A stretch of DNA of 64,000 bases, taken from contig CANNAM010000009.1 of the NCBI GenBank assembly GCA_947502595.1, positions 1-64,000 of the forward strand, read 5' to 3'. Position numbers and translations under genes: made by a program. The notes under the pieces are model-generated. The model saw only the letters and a list, made by a program, of their open reading frames with translations, was not told where the DNA came from and did not search any database. This stretch comes from an uncultured Marinicella sp. (GTDB taxonomy: Bacteria; Pseudomonadota; Gammaproteobacteria; Xanthomonadales; Marinicellaceae). Below are positions 46,763 to 56,307 of this stretch, one piece after another (the first letter of the stretch is position 1; each line of letters starts with the position of its first letter).

Positions 46763-49700
46763 TCAATCATCATCTGACAGTTCCAACAAGTCTGCATTGC
46801 CCCCGACCGCTGAGATGTTGTTGGTAACGGTTTTTTCGGTGAGGAACTGTCTTAAGTAACCAGGGCCGCCGGCTTTGGGGCCAGTGCCAGATAAGCCCAT
46901 GCCACCAAACGGTTGTACGCCAACCACTGCGCCGGTCATGTTGCGGTTGATGTAGCAGTTGCCGGCTTGAATTTTGGACATCACGTATTCAATGGTGTCA
47001 TCAATTCTGGAATGAATGCCTGCGGTCAGACCGTAACCTGTGCTGTTGATGGCATCGATTACTTGGTCCAATTCACTGGCTTTGTACCTTATTACATGTA
47101 AAAAAGGCCCAAATATTTCCTGTTCCAGTACGCCGATGTCGCTGATTTCAACCGCCTGAGGGGCAAAATAATGACCATTGAGCTTGGGCTCAGCCAATGA
47201 TTTGATTGGTTTGGCAGCTGCCTGCATGCGGGTTTTATGCTGCTGTAATATAGTCAAAGCTTTCTCATCTATCACAGGTCCCAGGTCAGTTGAGAATAAC
47301 TGTGGTTTACCAACCGACAATTCATCCATGGCGCCTTTGAGCATGTGGATGACTTTATCGGCCACATCATCTTGGATGAAAAGGACCCGCAATGCAGAAC
47401 AGCGCTGGCCAGCACTGAAGAACGCTGAATTAATCACATCTTTGACGAGCTGTTCTGGTAAACAAGATGAATCAGCAATCATGCAATTTTGGCCACCTGT
47501 TTCAGCGATCAAAGTGGCAATTGAAGCGTTTTTGCGGTTGGCTAAATTGAGGTTGATGATTTGCGCTGTTTGGGTTGAACCAGTGAAGACCACACCAGTG
47601 ATGCGATTGTCTTGACACAGTTGGTTGCCGATTTGACTGCCCGAACCGAGTACCAATTGGAACACCGATTGAGGGATGCCAGCTTGGTGAATCAATTCAG
47701 CAGTGAAATGACCAATCAGGCTGGTTTGTTCAGCTGGTTTGGCAATCACACAGTTGCCGGTGACCAGTGCAGCAACGATTTGTCCGGCATATATGGCCAA
47801 AGGAAAGTTCCATGGACTGATGCAAACAAACACGCCTTTGCCTTGATGGAATAAATAGTTGCTCTCACCGGTGGGTCCAGGCATTTTTTCACCGGTGGCG
47901 CACAACTCATCTGCTTGGTAGGCATAATAGCGACAAAAATCCACGGCTTCACGCAATTCAGCGATGCAGTCGCCCAAGGTTTTTCCAGCTTCATTTTGTA
48001 ACAAGTGAATCAAGGTATGGCTGTGCTGCTCCAGCAAATCTGCCAGTTTCAATAAGCAGTCAGCCTTGAGCTCAACATTTTGGTCACGCCATGCAGGAAA
48101 TGCTTGTTGTGCATTGCTGATGGCTTGTTCAACAGTGGCTGTGCTGGCTCGGTTGTATGTGCCCACCAACATGTCTAAGTTGGCCGGTGAGTGGACTTCT
48201 ATCAGTGGCTCATCAGTTGCTGCATTGGCCGCAACATCAGGGACCAAAGATGTGGCATGAATTTTCAAGGCTGATTCAGTCGCCACTTGATTGAGTAAAT
48301 GATCTACGGTTTGTATGTCACCCAGATTAAAGCCTTTGGAGTTGATGCGTTGTTCACCATATATATCTGCCGGCAACGGTAATTTAGGGTGCTTATGGGT
48401 TTTGTGTTTCCTGACCTTTTCAATCGGGTCTTGAGTGATGTCATCAATGTCTAAAGTCAAATCGGTGAGCCGATTAACAAAAGAGGTGTTGGCGCCATTT
48501 TCCAATAACCTTCTGACCAAGTAAGGCAGCAGGTCTTCGTGAGAACCTACGGGTGCATAAATACGGCAAGGTCTATTCAAACCTTTGTCACTGATGGTTT
48601 GTTCGTGCAAAGCCTGTCCCATGCCATGTAGGCGCTGAAATTCATAACCGCCACTTTCACCAGCCAAAACATGAATGGCGGCCACTGAATTGGCGTTGTG
48701 GGTGGCAAATTGCGGGTAAAATCGAGAACGGTTGGACAATAAGAATTGGGCACAGGCTAAATAGGATACGTCGGTATTCACTTTGCGGGTGAATACAGGG
48801 TAGTGGCTTAAGCCTTGTTCTTGAGCGCGTTTGACTTCGGTGTCCCAATAGGCGCCTTTAACCAAGCGCAGCGGGATCAGACGTTGGTGTTGGTCATACA
48901 AATCAGCCAGCCATTCCAGAACTTTAAGTGCGCGTTTTTGATAGGCTTGGACCACCAAGCCAAAGCCTTGGTAATCTTCCAGTTGTGCGTAAACTTCGGC
49001 AAAAATTTGTAATGAAATCTCTAAACGGTCGGCTTCTTCGGCATCGATGGTGACTGCAACATTGAGTTCTTTGGCATGGTTGGCAATCGCCAATACCCGA
49101 GGTGCCAACTCTGCCAATACACGTTCAGCTTGTGCCACTTCATAGCGCGGGTGCAATGCCGATAATTTTATCGAAATACTGGATGCATCATTGATGTGAC
49201 GTTTTTTATTGGCCTCAGCAATGCTGGCTATCGATGACATGTAAGCATCATAATAGCGGTCGGCATCACTCTGGGTCAAAGCTGCTTCACCCAACATGTC
49301 ATAAGAATAGCGGTAATCTTTAAAGCCTTTTTTACCTGAGCGTTTGATGGCTTCTTTGATGTTTCGACCCATAACAAATTGTTTGCCCATCACTTGCATG
49401 GCGCGGTGAATGCCTTTGCGAATCACTGGTTCACCAGTTTTATTGATGAATTTATCCAGGGCACGCTTCATGCCTCTTTTGCTTTCATCGATGTCTATTA
49501 TCTTGCCGGTTAACATCAGCCCCCAAGTAGAGGCGTTAACAAACAATGACTCACTTTTGCCTAAATGTGATTCCCAATCGGCTTCAGATATTTTGTCTTT
49601 GATCAGTTTGTCAGCGGTGTCCTTATCAGGAATTCGCAGCAATGCTTCGGCCAAGCACATCAGTAAAATACCTTCTTTAGATGACAGGTCATACTCTTTC

Positions 49701-49885
49701 ATGAAAGCATCAACCCCATCCATGTCATCAATTTTGGACCGAACATTTTCCACCAACTGGGTGGCTAACTGTTTAATTTGTTGGCGTTTAGGTGCACCAG
49801 GGTTGGCATAATCCAGAAGTTGATTAACCCAAGTTTCTTCATCAATTAAATAATGGGCAGAAAATGGCAAAGCTTGGTGAGTCAT
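46763..49885 (-). CDS. putA: bifunctional proline dehydrogenase / L-glutamate gamma-semialdehyde dehydrogenase
   Basis: About 1040 residues. The proline dehydrogenase barrel (about 90-480) has [39 protein letters not shown] and [11 protein letters not shown]. The aldehyde dehydrogenase domain (about 520-1020) has [31 protein letters not shown] and the nucleophile Cys in [12 protein letters not shown]. It oxidises proline to glutamate at the membrane with FAD and NAD+. The N-terminal ribbon-helix-helix repressor domain of E. coli PutA is absent, so this form is purely enzymatic. I chose the ATG at 49885, with GGAAA upstream; one at 49897 is in frame. Confidence 0.93.
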   Translation of the reverse strand: MTHQALPFSAHYLIDEETWVNQLLDYANPGAPKRQQIKQLATQLVENVRSKIDDMDGVDAFMKEYDLSSKEGILLMCLAEALLRIPDKDTADKLIKDKISEADWESHLGKSESLFVNASTWGLMLTGKIIDIDESKRGMKRALDKFINKTGEPVIRKGIHRAMQVMGKQFVMGRNIKEAIKRSGKKGFKDYRYSYDMLGEAALTQSDADRYYDAYMSSIASIAEANKKRHINDASSISIKLSALHPRYEVAQAERVLAELAPRVLAIANHAKELNVAVTIDAEEADRLEISLQIFAEVYAQLEDYQGFGLVVQAYQKRALKVLEWLADLYDQHQRLIPLRLVKGAYWDTEVKRAQEQGLSHYPVFTRKVNTDVSYLACAQFLLSNRSRFYPQFATHNANSVAAIHVLAGESGGYEFQRLHGMGQALHEQTISDKGLNRPCRIYAPVGSHEDLLPYLVRRLLENGANTSFVNRLTDLTLDIDDITQDPIEKVRKHKTHKHPKLPLPADIYGEQRINSKGFNLGDIQTVDHLLNQVATESALKIHATSLVPDVAANAATDEPLIEVHSPANLDMLVGTYNRASTATVEQAISNAQQAFPAWRDQNVELKADCLLKLADLLEQHSHTLIHLLQNEAGKTLGDCIAELREAVDFCRYYAYQADELCATGEKMPGPTGESNYLFHQGKGVFVCISPWNFPLAIYAGQIVAALVTGNCVIAKPAEQTSLIGHFTAELIHQAGIPQSVFQLVLGSGSQIGNQLCQDNRITGVVFTGSTQTAQIINLNLANRKNASIATLIAETGGQNCMIADSSCLPEQLVKDVINSAFFSAGQRCSALRVLFIQDDVADKVIHMLKGAMDELSVGKPQLFSTDLGPVIDEKALTILQQHKTRMQAAAKPIKSLAEPKLNGHYFAPQAVEISDIGVLEQEIFGPFLHVIRYKASELDQVIDAINSTGYGLTAGIHSRIDDTIEYVMSKIQAGNCYINRNMTGAVVGVQPFGGMGLSGTGPKAGGPGYLRQFLTEKTVTNNISAVGGNADLLELSDDD

Positions 49886-50264
49886 GGCGGTTTCCATAGA
49901 ATAATGATAAGCAGGCTGGATTATAAAGAATGTTAAGCAATTATTCCAAATTAATATGCGCTCAATCAATGTCTGCATAATTACCAGTTGAGTGTCTGAT
50001 TTCAGCAAGCAATTAACAAAATAATAATATTGTTTGCGGATATTTTGTTTCTACAATGGTAGAATTGCGCCGATTGGCCTGTGCGACATTGAGTCGCATT
50101 GATTGTAACTTTTTAAGTTCAGTTAAAACTTGGGTTTATGATTGGTTAGAGTCACAGATGTGATGAAACCTTGTTTGCGGGTATGTGTGGCATACAGCAG
50201 ATAAGCAATCATAGCGACACGTTCATAGGTTTTGGTTTTCAAAAATTCATTAAGGTATAAATTT

Positions 50265-51419
50265 ATGAAAAAAGCACAAATGAAATTCATGATGCTGATC
50301 ACCGGCTTATTGGCATCGTCCATGGCGGTCGCTGAATATGGGTTGAATTTAAGGAGAGGCGTTACTGAATACAGTCAAACGGCTTATGGGTTACATACCC
50401 TCACATTGTGGATATGTATTGTGATTGGGGTATTGGTGTTTGGCGCAATGATTGTGTCCATATTTACGCACCGTAAATCCAAAGGTTATAAAGCTGAACA
50501 GTTCAGTCACAGCACCGTTGCCGAAGTGATTTGGACCATCATCCCGATCATCATCTTGGTGGTGATTGCGATTCCGGCAACCAAGGCATTGATTCAGATG
50601 GAGAACCCAACTGATGACAGTGGTAAGCGCATGAAGATGGATTTGACCATTAAAGTGACAGGTTACCAATGGAAATGGAAATATGATTACATGGAAGATG
50701 GCATCAGTTTCTTAAGTACATTGGACAGAGACCATAACATCGCACGTCAAAAAGGTTCAAACATTGATGTAAATACCATTGAAAATTATTTGTTAGAAGT
50801 GGACAACCCATTGGTCATTCCAGTGGATACCAATATCCGCTTTTTATTGACTGCAGATGATGTAATTCATTCTTGGTGGGTACCAGATTTTGGCTGGAAA
50901 CGTGATGCCATACCTGGTTACATCAATGAAGCTTGGACCAATGTCAAAACGCCCGGTATCTACCGCGGCCAATGTGCTGAGTTGTGTGGTAAAGACCATG
51001 GGTTCATGCCTATTGTGGTTGAGGCCCTGAGCAAAGAAGACTATGCTCAATGGTTAGCAGAACAAAAAGGTGAGCAAGCTGAAGAAGCTGAATTGGTTCA
51101 AACTGAATGGACCAAAGAACAACTGATGGCCAAAGGTGAGGAAGTTTATAACGCGCAATGTGGCACATGTCACCAAGCCTCCGGTGCTGGAATGCCGCCG
51201 GCATTCCCCGCTTTGGCCGGCAGTGAATTTGTCAATGGGCCCGCAACGGATCAAATTGACTTAGTCCTCAATGGCAAACCTGGAACTGCCATGCAAGCCT
51301 TCGGTAACATCTTGTCAGAAACTGACATTGCTGCTGCCATTACCTATACCAGAAATTCTTTTGGCAACACAGCCGGCGACGTCGTTCAGCCAGCCACTGT
51401 CAAAAGCATGAAACAATAA
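50265..51419 (+). CDS. coxB: cytochrome c oxidase subunit II with fused cytochrome c domain
   Basis: The 384-residue product has a signal peptide, two membrane helices (about 45-65 and 85-110, ending VIAIPATKALI) and the cupredoxin domain with the CuA site GQCAELCGKDHGFMPI. A C-terminal cytochrome c domain has CGTCHQASG (C-x2-C-H) and a distal Met, probably AMQAFG. This caa3-like layout lets the enzyme take electrons through its own heme c. The ATG at 50265 with AAGG upstream gives a normal signal peptide; the longer frame starts at 50232. First gene of the oxidase operon. Confidence 0.94.
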   Translation: MKKAQMKFMMLITGLLASSMAVAEYGLNLRRGVTEYSQTAYGLHTLTLWICIVIGVLVFGAMIVSIFTHRKSKGYKAEQFSHSTVAEVIWTIIPIIILVVIAIPATKALIQMENPTDDSGKRMKMDLTIKVTGYQWKWKYDYMEDGISFLSTLDRDHNIARQKGSNIDVNTIENYLLEVDNPLVIPVDTNIRFLLTADDVIHSWWVPDFGWKRDAIPGYINEAWTNVKTPGIYRGQCAELCGKDHGFMPIVVEALSKEDYAQWLAEQKGEQAEEAELVQTEWTKEQLMAKGEEVYNAQCGTCHQASGAGMPPAFPALAGSEFVNGPATDQIDLVLNGKPGTAMQAFGNILSETDIAAAITYTRNSFGNTAGDVVQPATVKSMKQ

Positions 51420-51434
51420 GTTAGAGGATTTATT

Positions 51435-53054
51435 ATGAGTCACGATATCACACATAATGAGATAGGCCACGATCATCATGACCACAAACCCAAAGGTTTC
51501 GTGAAAAGATGGTTGATGACTACCAACCACAAAGACATAGGTACTTTGTATTTAGTTTTTGCTTTAGCCATGTTCATTTTGGGTGGGGCTATGGCGATGG
51601 TAATTCGCCTGGAACTGTTTCAGCCTGGCTTGCAATTCATTGAGCCACACTTTTTTAACCAGATGACCACCATGCATGCATTGGTGATGATTTTTGGTGC
51701 AGTGATGCCGGCTTTTGTTGGCTTGGCAAACTGGATGATACCACTGATGATTGGTGCGCCTGATATGGCATTGCCAAGAATGAATAACTGGTCTTTCTGG
51801 ATTCTGCCATTTGCTTTCACCATGCTGCTGGCAACATTCTTTATGGATGGTGGTGCCCCTGCAGGCGGCTGGACCATGTACCCACCTTTGGTTTTACAAG
51901 GTGGACACAATGTCGGTTTCTTGGTGTTTGCTGTGCATATGATGGGTATTTCCTCAATCATGGGTGCAATCAACGTGATTGCTACCATCATGAACATGCG
52001 CGCACCTAATGTGGGCTATTTGAATATGCCCTTGTTTGTTTGGACTTGGTTGATTACGGCGTTTTTATTGATTGCTGTGATGCCCGTTCTGGCAGGTGCT
52101 GTGACCATGGTGTTAACTGATCGTTACTTCGCTACCAGCTTCTTTAATGCTGCCGGTGGTGGTGATCCGGTGTTATTCCAACACCTGTTCTGGTTCTTCG
52201 GACACCCTGAAGTTTACATCATGATTCTACCGGCTTTTGGTATCGTTTCAGAAATCATACCGACCTTTGCCCGTAAGCCATTGTTTGGCTACGTGTCAAT
52301 GGTGTACGCAACTGCAGCCATTGCATTTTTGTCATTCATTGTATGGGCACATCACATGTTCTCAGTGGGTATGCCATTGGGTGGTGAGCTTTACTTTATG
52401 TATGCCACCATGATGATTGCGGTTCCTACCGGGGTTAAGATTTTTAACTGGGTGGCAACCATGTGGAAAGGGTCGATGACCTTTGAAACACCCATGCTTT
52501 GGTCTTTGGCATTTGTGGTGTTGTTCTCAATTGGCGGCTTCTCTGGTGTTATGATGGCCTTGGCTCCAGTTGATTTACAGTACCATGACACTTACTTCAT
52601 TGTGGCGCATTTCCATTATGTATTGGTTACGGGTGCGGTCTACGGTATCATTGCTGGGGTTTACTATTGGTTGCCTAAATGGTCAGGCCACATGTACAGC
52701 GAGCGTCTAGGCAAAATTCACTTTTGGTGGTCAACCATTTCTGTGAATGTGCTGTTTTTCCCACAACACTTTTTAGGCTTGGCTGGAATGCCACGTCGTA
52801 TTCCAGACTACTCAACCCAGTTTGCTGAGTTTAATATGATGTCTTCAATCGGTGGTTTTGCCTTTGGTTTAGCCCAAGTGTTCTTTGTATACATCGTATG
52901 GAAAACTGTACGTGGTGGTGAAAAAGCCACTGACCAAGTTTGGGATGATGCCAAAGGTTTAGAGTGGACAGTGCCTTCGCCTGCTCCTTACCACACATTT
53001 GAAGAATTTGGCCCAGTAGACTTAGATAAAATGGCTCACGGTAAAATTCATTGA
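51435..53054 (+). CDS. ctaD: cytochrome c oxidase subunit I
   Basis: The 539-residue protein has 12 membrane helices and the heme-copper oxidase motifs. Heme a His is in TTMHALVMIFG. The CuB His and cross-linked Tyr are in FWFFGHPEVYIMILP. The CuB His pair is in WAHHMFSVG. The heme a3 and second heme a His are in HDTYFIVAHFHYVLV. It follows coxB by 15 bases with AGAGG as ribosome-binding site. Length and motifs are those of an A-type (aa3) oxidase. Confidence 0.97.
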   Translation: MSHDITHNEIGHDHHDHKPKGFVKRWLMTTNHKDIGTLYLVFALAMFILGGAMAMVIRLELFQPGLQFIEPHFFNQMTTMHALVMIFGAVMPAFVGLANWMIPLMIGAPDMALPRMNNWSFWILPFAFTMLLATFFMDGGAPAGGWTMYPPLVLQGGHNVGFLVFAVHMMGISSIMGAINVIATIMNMRAPNVGYLNMPLFVWTWLITAFLLIAVMPVLAGAVTMVLTDRYFATSFFNAAGGGDPVLFQHLFWFFGHPEVYIMILPAFGIVSEIIPTFARKPLFGYVSMVYATAAIAFLSFIVWAHHMFSVGMPLGGELYFMYATMMIAVPTGVKIFNWVATMWKGSMTFETPMLWSLAFVVLFSIGGFSGVMMALAPVDLQYHDTYFIVAHFHYVLVTGAVYGIIAGVYYWLPKWSGHMYSERLGKIHFWWSTISVNVLFFPQHFLGLAGMPRRIPDYSTQFAEFNMMSSIGGFAFGLAQVFFVYIVWKTVRGGEKATDQVWDDAKGLEWTVPSPAPYHTFEEFGPVDLDKMAHGKIH

Positions 53055-53069
53055 TTGATGATTCAAGCC

Positions 53070-53234
53070 ATGAAACACGAGTCTACAAAAAAGGTAACAA
53101 CTGATTCAGCCACTGATCAGCAAATGATGAAAAATCGCCAAGCCGCGAAAAAAACAGCAGTTATTCTTGCGGTGGTGGCTTTTTGCTTCTTTGCGTGGTC
53201 AGTTTATACGGTGATAGATCATGCAACAAAATAA
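53070..53234 (+). CDS. small membrane protein in the oxidase operon (assembly type)
   Basis: A 54-residue protein begins MKHESTKKVTTDSATDQQMM. It carries a Lys-rich part followed by one membrane helix (TAVILAVVAFCFFAWSVYTV). It lies between ctaD and ctaG and overlaps the ctaG start by 14 bases. Position and shape fit the short 'cytochrome oxidase small assembly protein' that stands there in other proteobacteria. An in-frame ATG at 53058 would add four residues. Confidence 0.72.
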   Translation: MKHESTKKVTTDSATDQQMMKNRQAAKKTAVILAVVAFCFFAWSVYTVIDHATK

Positions 53235-53811
53235 GCAAACAGTTAAAAACAACAACCATAAAATTCTGCGGCGGGGTGTACTGGCTTCAGTGTTGATGGT
53301 TGGTTTTGGCTTCGCATTGGTGCCTCTGTATGATGTTATTTGTGACATCACCGGATTGAACGGAAAAACCGGCGTTTTGGCTGCTGAAAATGTAACAGAG
53401 CAAAACATTGACCACACAGTGGTGGTGCAGTTTGATGGAACGGTGAACAGTGATTTACCGTGGTCATTCAAACCTGAACAGTTTTCTATGGAAGTGGTTC
53501 CAGGTAAGTTGTACCATACAGAGTACGTTGCTTTGAACCAATCTAAAGCTGATGTAACCGGTCAGGCGATACCCAGTGTTGCGCCAGCCAAAGCGTCCAT
53601 ATATTTCAGTAAAACAGAGTGTTTTTGTTTCACTGAACAGCTGTTGACAGCTGGTGAAAAGAAACAAATGCCAGTGACTTTCATCGTCAGTCCAGACATT
53701 CCTAAAGACATTGATGTGTTGACTTTGTCATACACATTTTTTAATAAAAATCGCATGACTGCAGAACAACAAGTTGCAGGCAATGCATCGCATGAAGAAA
53801 TAGAAATTTAG
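53221..53811 (+). CDS. ctaG: cytochrome c oxidase assembly protein CtaG/Cox11
   Basis: The 196-residue product has one N-terminal membrane helix (about 18-38, LASVLMVGFGFALVPLYDVI) and a periplasmic Ig-like domain with the copper-binding CFCF motif (KTECFCFTEQLL). It delivers copper to the CuB site of subunit I. It is in the usual place between subunits I and III. Confidence 0.95.
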   Translation: MQQNKQTVKNNNHKILRRGVLASVLMVGFGFALVPLYDVICDITGLNGKTGVLAAENVTEQNIDHTVVVQFDGTVNSDLPWSFKPEQFSMEVVPGKLYHTEYVALNQSKADVTGQAIPSVAPAKASIYFSKTECFCFTEQLLTAGEKKQMPVTFIVSPDIPKDIDVLTLSYTFFNKNRMTAEQQVAGNASHEEIEI

Positions 53812-53822
53812 AGGCAATAAAC

Positions 53823-54695
53823 ATGTCAGAAACAAGCAAAGATCAATACTATGTTCCACATTTAGCTAAATGGCCAATTGTTGGTACTGTTGGTATGACG
53901 GTTACTTTTGTGGGTGCCACTCTTGCCATGAACAGTCAAACTTCAACTACACCATGGGTGATGTATGCTGGTATAGCCATCATTTTAACCATGTTCTTTG
54001 GTTGGTTCAGTGAAGTCATCAAGGAAAGTGAAGACAATCTGTATAACAAACAAGTGGATGGCTCATTCCGAATGGGCATGATTTGGTTTATATTTTCTGA
54101 AGTGATGTTTTTCGCAGCATTCTTTGGCGCATTATTTTATGCCCGTACCTTATCTATTCCTTGGTTGGGTGGTGAGGGCACAGGCCTTGCAACCAACGAA
54201 GTACTGTGGAATGGTTTTGAAGGTGTATGGCCCAGTAATGGCCCGGGTGAACTGAATGGTCGTTTTGAAATCATCGATCCCTATCACTTACCATTGGTCA
54301 ATACATTGTTGTTAATTGCCAGTTCGGTGACCATCACCATTGCACACCATGCATTGCGTGCAGGCAACCGCTCTCAAACTATTTTTTGGTTGATTGCTAC
54401 GGTAATTCTGGGTGCTGTGTTCATCTTCTTCCAAGCAGAAGAGTATGTGTTGGCATACCAAGAGTTTAATTTGAAACTGTCATCGGGTATTTATGGTTCC
54501 ACGTTCTTCATGCTCACTGGTTTCCACGGTGTGCATGTGACCTTGGGTGCCATCATGATCAGTATCATCACCATCAGAGTGATAAAAGGCCATTTCAAAC
54601 CTGAAAGTCATTTTGGCTTTGAGGCAGTGGCTTGGTACTGGCATTTTGTTGATGTGGTTTGGTTGGGTCTGTTTATCTTTGTATATATACTCTGA
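53823..54695 (+). CDS. ctaE: cytochrome c oxidase subunit III
   Basis: The 290-residue protein has seven membrane helices. It shows the subunit III motifs WFSEVIKESEDNLYNKQV, GMIWFIFSEVMFFAAFFGAL, AEEYVLAYQE and FHGVHVTLGA, with AVAWYWHFVDVVWLGLF at the end. It sits 11 bases past ctaG and is followed by a strong terminator. Confidence 0.96.
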   Translation: MSETSKDQYYVPHLAKWPIVGTVGMTVTFVGATLAMNSQTSTTPWVMYAGIAIILTMFFGWFSEVIKESEDNLYNKQVDGSFRMGMIWFIFSEVMFFAAFFGALFYARTLSIPWLGGEGTGLATNEVLWNGFEGVWPSNGPGELNGRFEIIDPYHLPLVNTLLLIASSVTITIAHHALRAGNRSQTIFWLIATVILGAVFIFFQAEEYVLAYQEFNLKLSSGIYGSTFFMLTGFHGVHVTLGAIMISIITIRVIKGHFKPESHFGFEAVAWYWHFVDVVWLGLFIFVYIL

Positions 54696-54724
54696 TTTAA
54701 GGCTGTTCAGCCCCAATATCCTAC

Positions 54725-54751
54725 AAAAGCCCATCACATTGATGGGCTTTT
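54725..54751 (+). terminator. intrinsic terminator after ctaE
   Basis: A perfect 12-bp stem AAAAGCCCATCA / TGATGGGCTTTT (54725-54736, 54740-54751) with a 3-nt loop and a closing T run. It may reduce transcription of the downstream assembly genes compared with the structural genes. Confidence 0.9.
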
Positions 54752-54801
54752 GCCGTTAAATCATTTAAAATAAGGCGCAATAATTAAAGACCTACACACT
54801 T

Positions 54802-55014
54802 ATGAAATACCTCATTATTCTCATCTTGTTGTTCATAGTTTTCAGTCTTGGATCAGCAATGTTTTATATGATTAAAGGGAAGGGACAAAGCTCGAATACC
54901 GTACGGTTTTTGACCGTTAGGGTGGCTTTAAGCGTGGTGCTGTTTTTGTTCATTTTGTTGGCTGCTAAAATGGGTTGGATTGAACCCAATCAACCTGTTT
55001 TTTTAAAGCCATAA
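54802..55014 (+). CDS. DUF2909 twin-helix membrane protein
   Basis: A 70-residue protein with two membrane helices (about 1-23 and 42-60) and NTVRFLTVRVALSVVLFLF between. This is the DUF2909 pattern, a small protein regularly found between subunit III and SURF1 genes in gammaproteobacterial oxidase clusters. Function unproven; a role in oxidase assembly is inferred from position. Confidence 0.85.
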   Translation: MKYLIILILLFIVFSLGSAMFYMIKGKGQSSNTVRFLTVRVALSVVLFLFILLAAKMGWIEPNQPVFLKP

Positions 55015-55030
55015 ACAGGGGTGTAGTGTC

Positions 55031-55756
55031 ATGACATGGGCAACACGAAAATTCCCATGGGTTTTCAGCCTGTTGTGGTTAGTTATATTAATGGTCATGA
55101 TCCGAGCCGGATTCTGGCAATTAAGTCGTGCCGATGAAAAGCAACTGATCAATGACAGAATGGCAGCGGGTTATATCAACAGCCCTCAAACATTAAACGA
55201 TTGGCAAGCGTTGCATGCTTTTGATGAAGTACAAATCAAAGGACAATTTGCCAACACCCATTTCTTATTGGACAACCAAATCATGGAAGGTCAAGTTGGT
55301 TTTTTTGTGTTCACTGCTTTCAGAACCGTAGATGGGGTGTTGCTACTGGTCAACCGCGGTTGGACTGACGATGACCAACAGCAGTTTGATCTACAAGTTG
55401 AACCAATGCGCATCAGTGCGCTGTTAGCAGATTGGCCAAGACCGGGTATTCAACTGGGTGAACAAGAAACCAACAACCAAGCACTACAACATTTGACTTA
55501 TTTAGAGCAACAGCCCATTACAGCATTGCTTAAACAGCGTCACTGTCAGTCCTTGGATACTGAGAGCTGCAAGATATTACCTCGAGTGCTCAAATTAAAA
55601 ACAGCAGTGGACCCTGCTTTTAAAAGGCTCTGGCAACTGCCAAAAATGACGGTTGAAAAACACCGGGCTTATGCAACACAATGGTTTACCATGTCGCTGG
55701 TGTTGTGTTTTATTTATATGGTATTCATCAGAAAAACCTATGCAAACAAAAACTAA
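55031..55756 (+). CDS. SURF1 family cytochrome oxidase assembly protein
   Basis: The 241-residue product has an N-terminal and a C-terminal membrane helix (about 11-28 and 215-233) around a periplasmic domain. It shows the family segments RAGFWQLSRADEKQ, IKGQFANTHFLLDNQIMEGQ, LLVNRGWT and EKHRAYATQWFTMSL. SURF1 proteins help insert heme a into subunit I. Its end overlaps the next gene by 17 bases. Confidence 0.93.
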   Translation: MTWATRKFPWVFSLLWLVILMVMIRAGFWQLSRADEKQLINDRMAAGYINSPQTLNDWQALHAFDEVQIKGQFANTHFLLDNQIMEGQVGFFVFTAFRTVDGVLLLVNRGWTDDDQQQFDLQVEPMRISALLADWPRPGIQLGEQETNNQALQHLTYLEQQPITALLKQRHCQSLDTESCKILPRVLKLKTAVDPAFKRLWQLPKMTVEKHRAYATQWFTMSLVLCFIYMVFIRKTYANKN

Positions 55757-56306
55757 AAACAGATTAACCATCATTGCCACTGTATTGTTATTCACTTCAC
55801 CGGTGGTGGTGGCCTATTTATTAAGTTCTGGTTTAATTGATTTTCATCCGGATGATACAAAAAACAACGGTCATTTTGTGTCCCCATTGGTTAAAGTGGC
55901 GGATTACTCAGACGCTGATTGGGTGGCTGGATTGAATGGTCACTGGACTTTGATCCACAGAATCCCCGAGGTTTGTGCACAACAATGTCAAAGCTTGGAA
56001 CTGGATTTACATAAATACCGTTTGACCCTGGGACATCGCGCTGACAAGTTGAATTTAATCCTACTGGCAGATGGCTTCAATTCAGAGTCACCAGATCATT
56101 ACCCATTGGTTAAAAAAGTTGCTATTGGTGATAATCAAGCACTGGGGTCCGTTTTTGATCAGTTATCAGCGCAGTCTTTACAAGGTGGTCATGGCATGTA
56201 CGTGGTGGCTCCAGAAGGATTTTTAATGATGGCCTTTACCCCTAAAAATACTTCAACTGAAATCATCAGAGACCTGTCTTTGTTGGTTAAGAGAAAAGGT
56301 GAGTAA
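55740..56306 (+). CDS. Sco-like transmembrane protein of the oxidase cluster
   Basis: The 188-residue product has one N-terminal membrane helix (about 8-28, LTIIATVLLFTSPVVVAYLL) and a periplasmic thioredoxin-like domain. In it WTLIHRIPEVCAQQCQSLEL gives a C-x3-C pair, the same spacing as the copper site of Sco1/SenC. Proteins of this kind lie between SURF1 and heme A synthase genes in many gammaproteobacteria. The distal His typical of Sco is not obvious. The ATG at 55740 lies inside the SURF1 end; the longer frame from 55653 would overlap more and is unlikely. Confidence 0.78.
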   Translation: MQTKTKNRLTIIATVLLFTSPVVVAYLLSSGLIDFHPDDTKNNGHFVSPLVKVADYSDADWVAGLNGHWTLIHRIPEVCAQQCQSLELDLHKYRLTLGHRADKLNLILLADGFNSESPDHYPLVKKVAIGDNQALGSVFDQLSAQSLQGGHGMYVVAPEGFLMMAFTPKNTSTEIIRDLSLLVKRKGE

Positions 56307-56307
56307 C

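Noticed and set aside
47178-47615. 145-codon open frame antisense to putA
   Set aside because: Full overlap with the conserved aldehyde dehydrogenase part and no start signal.
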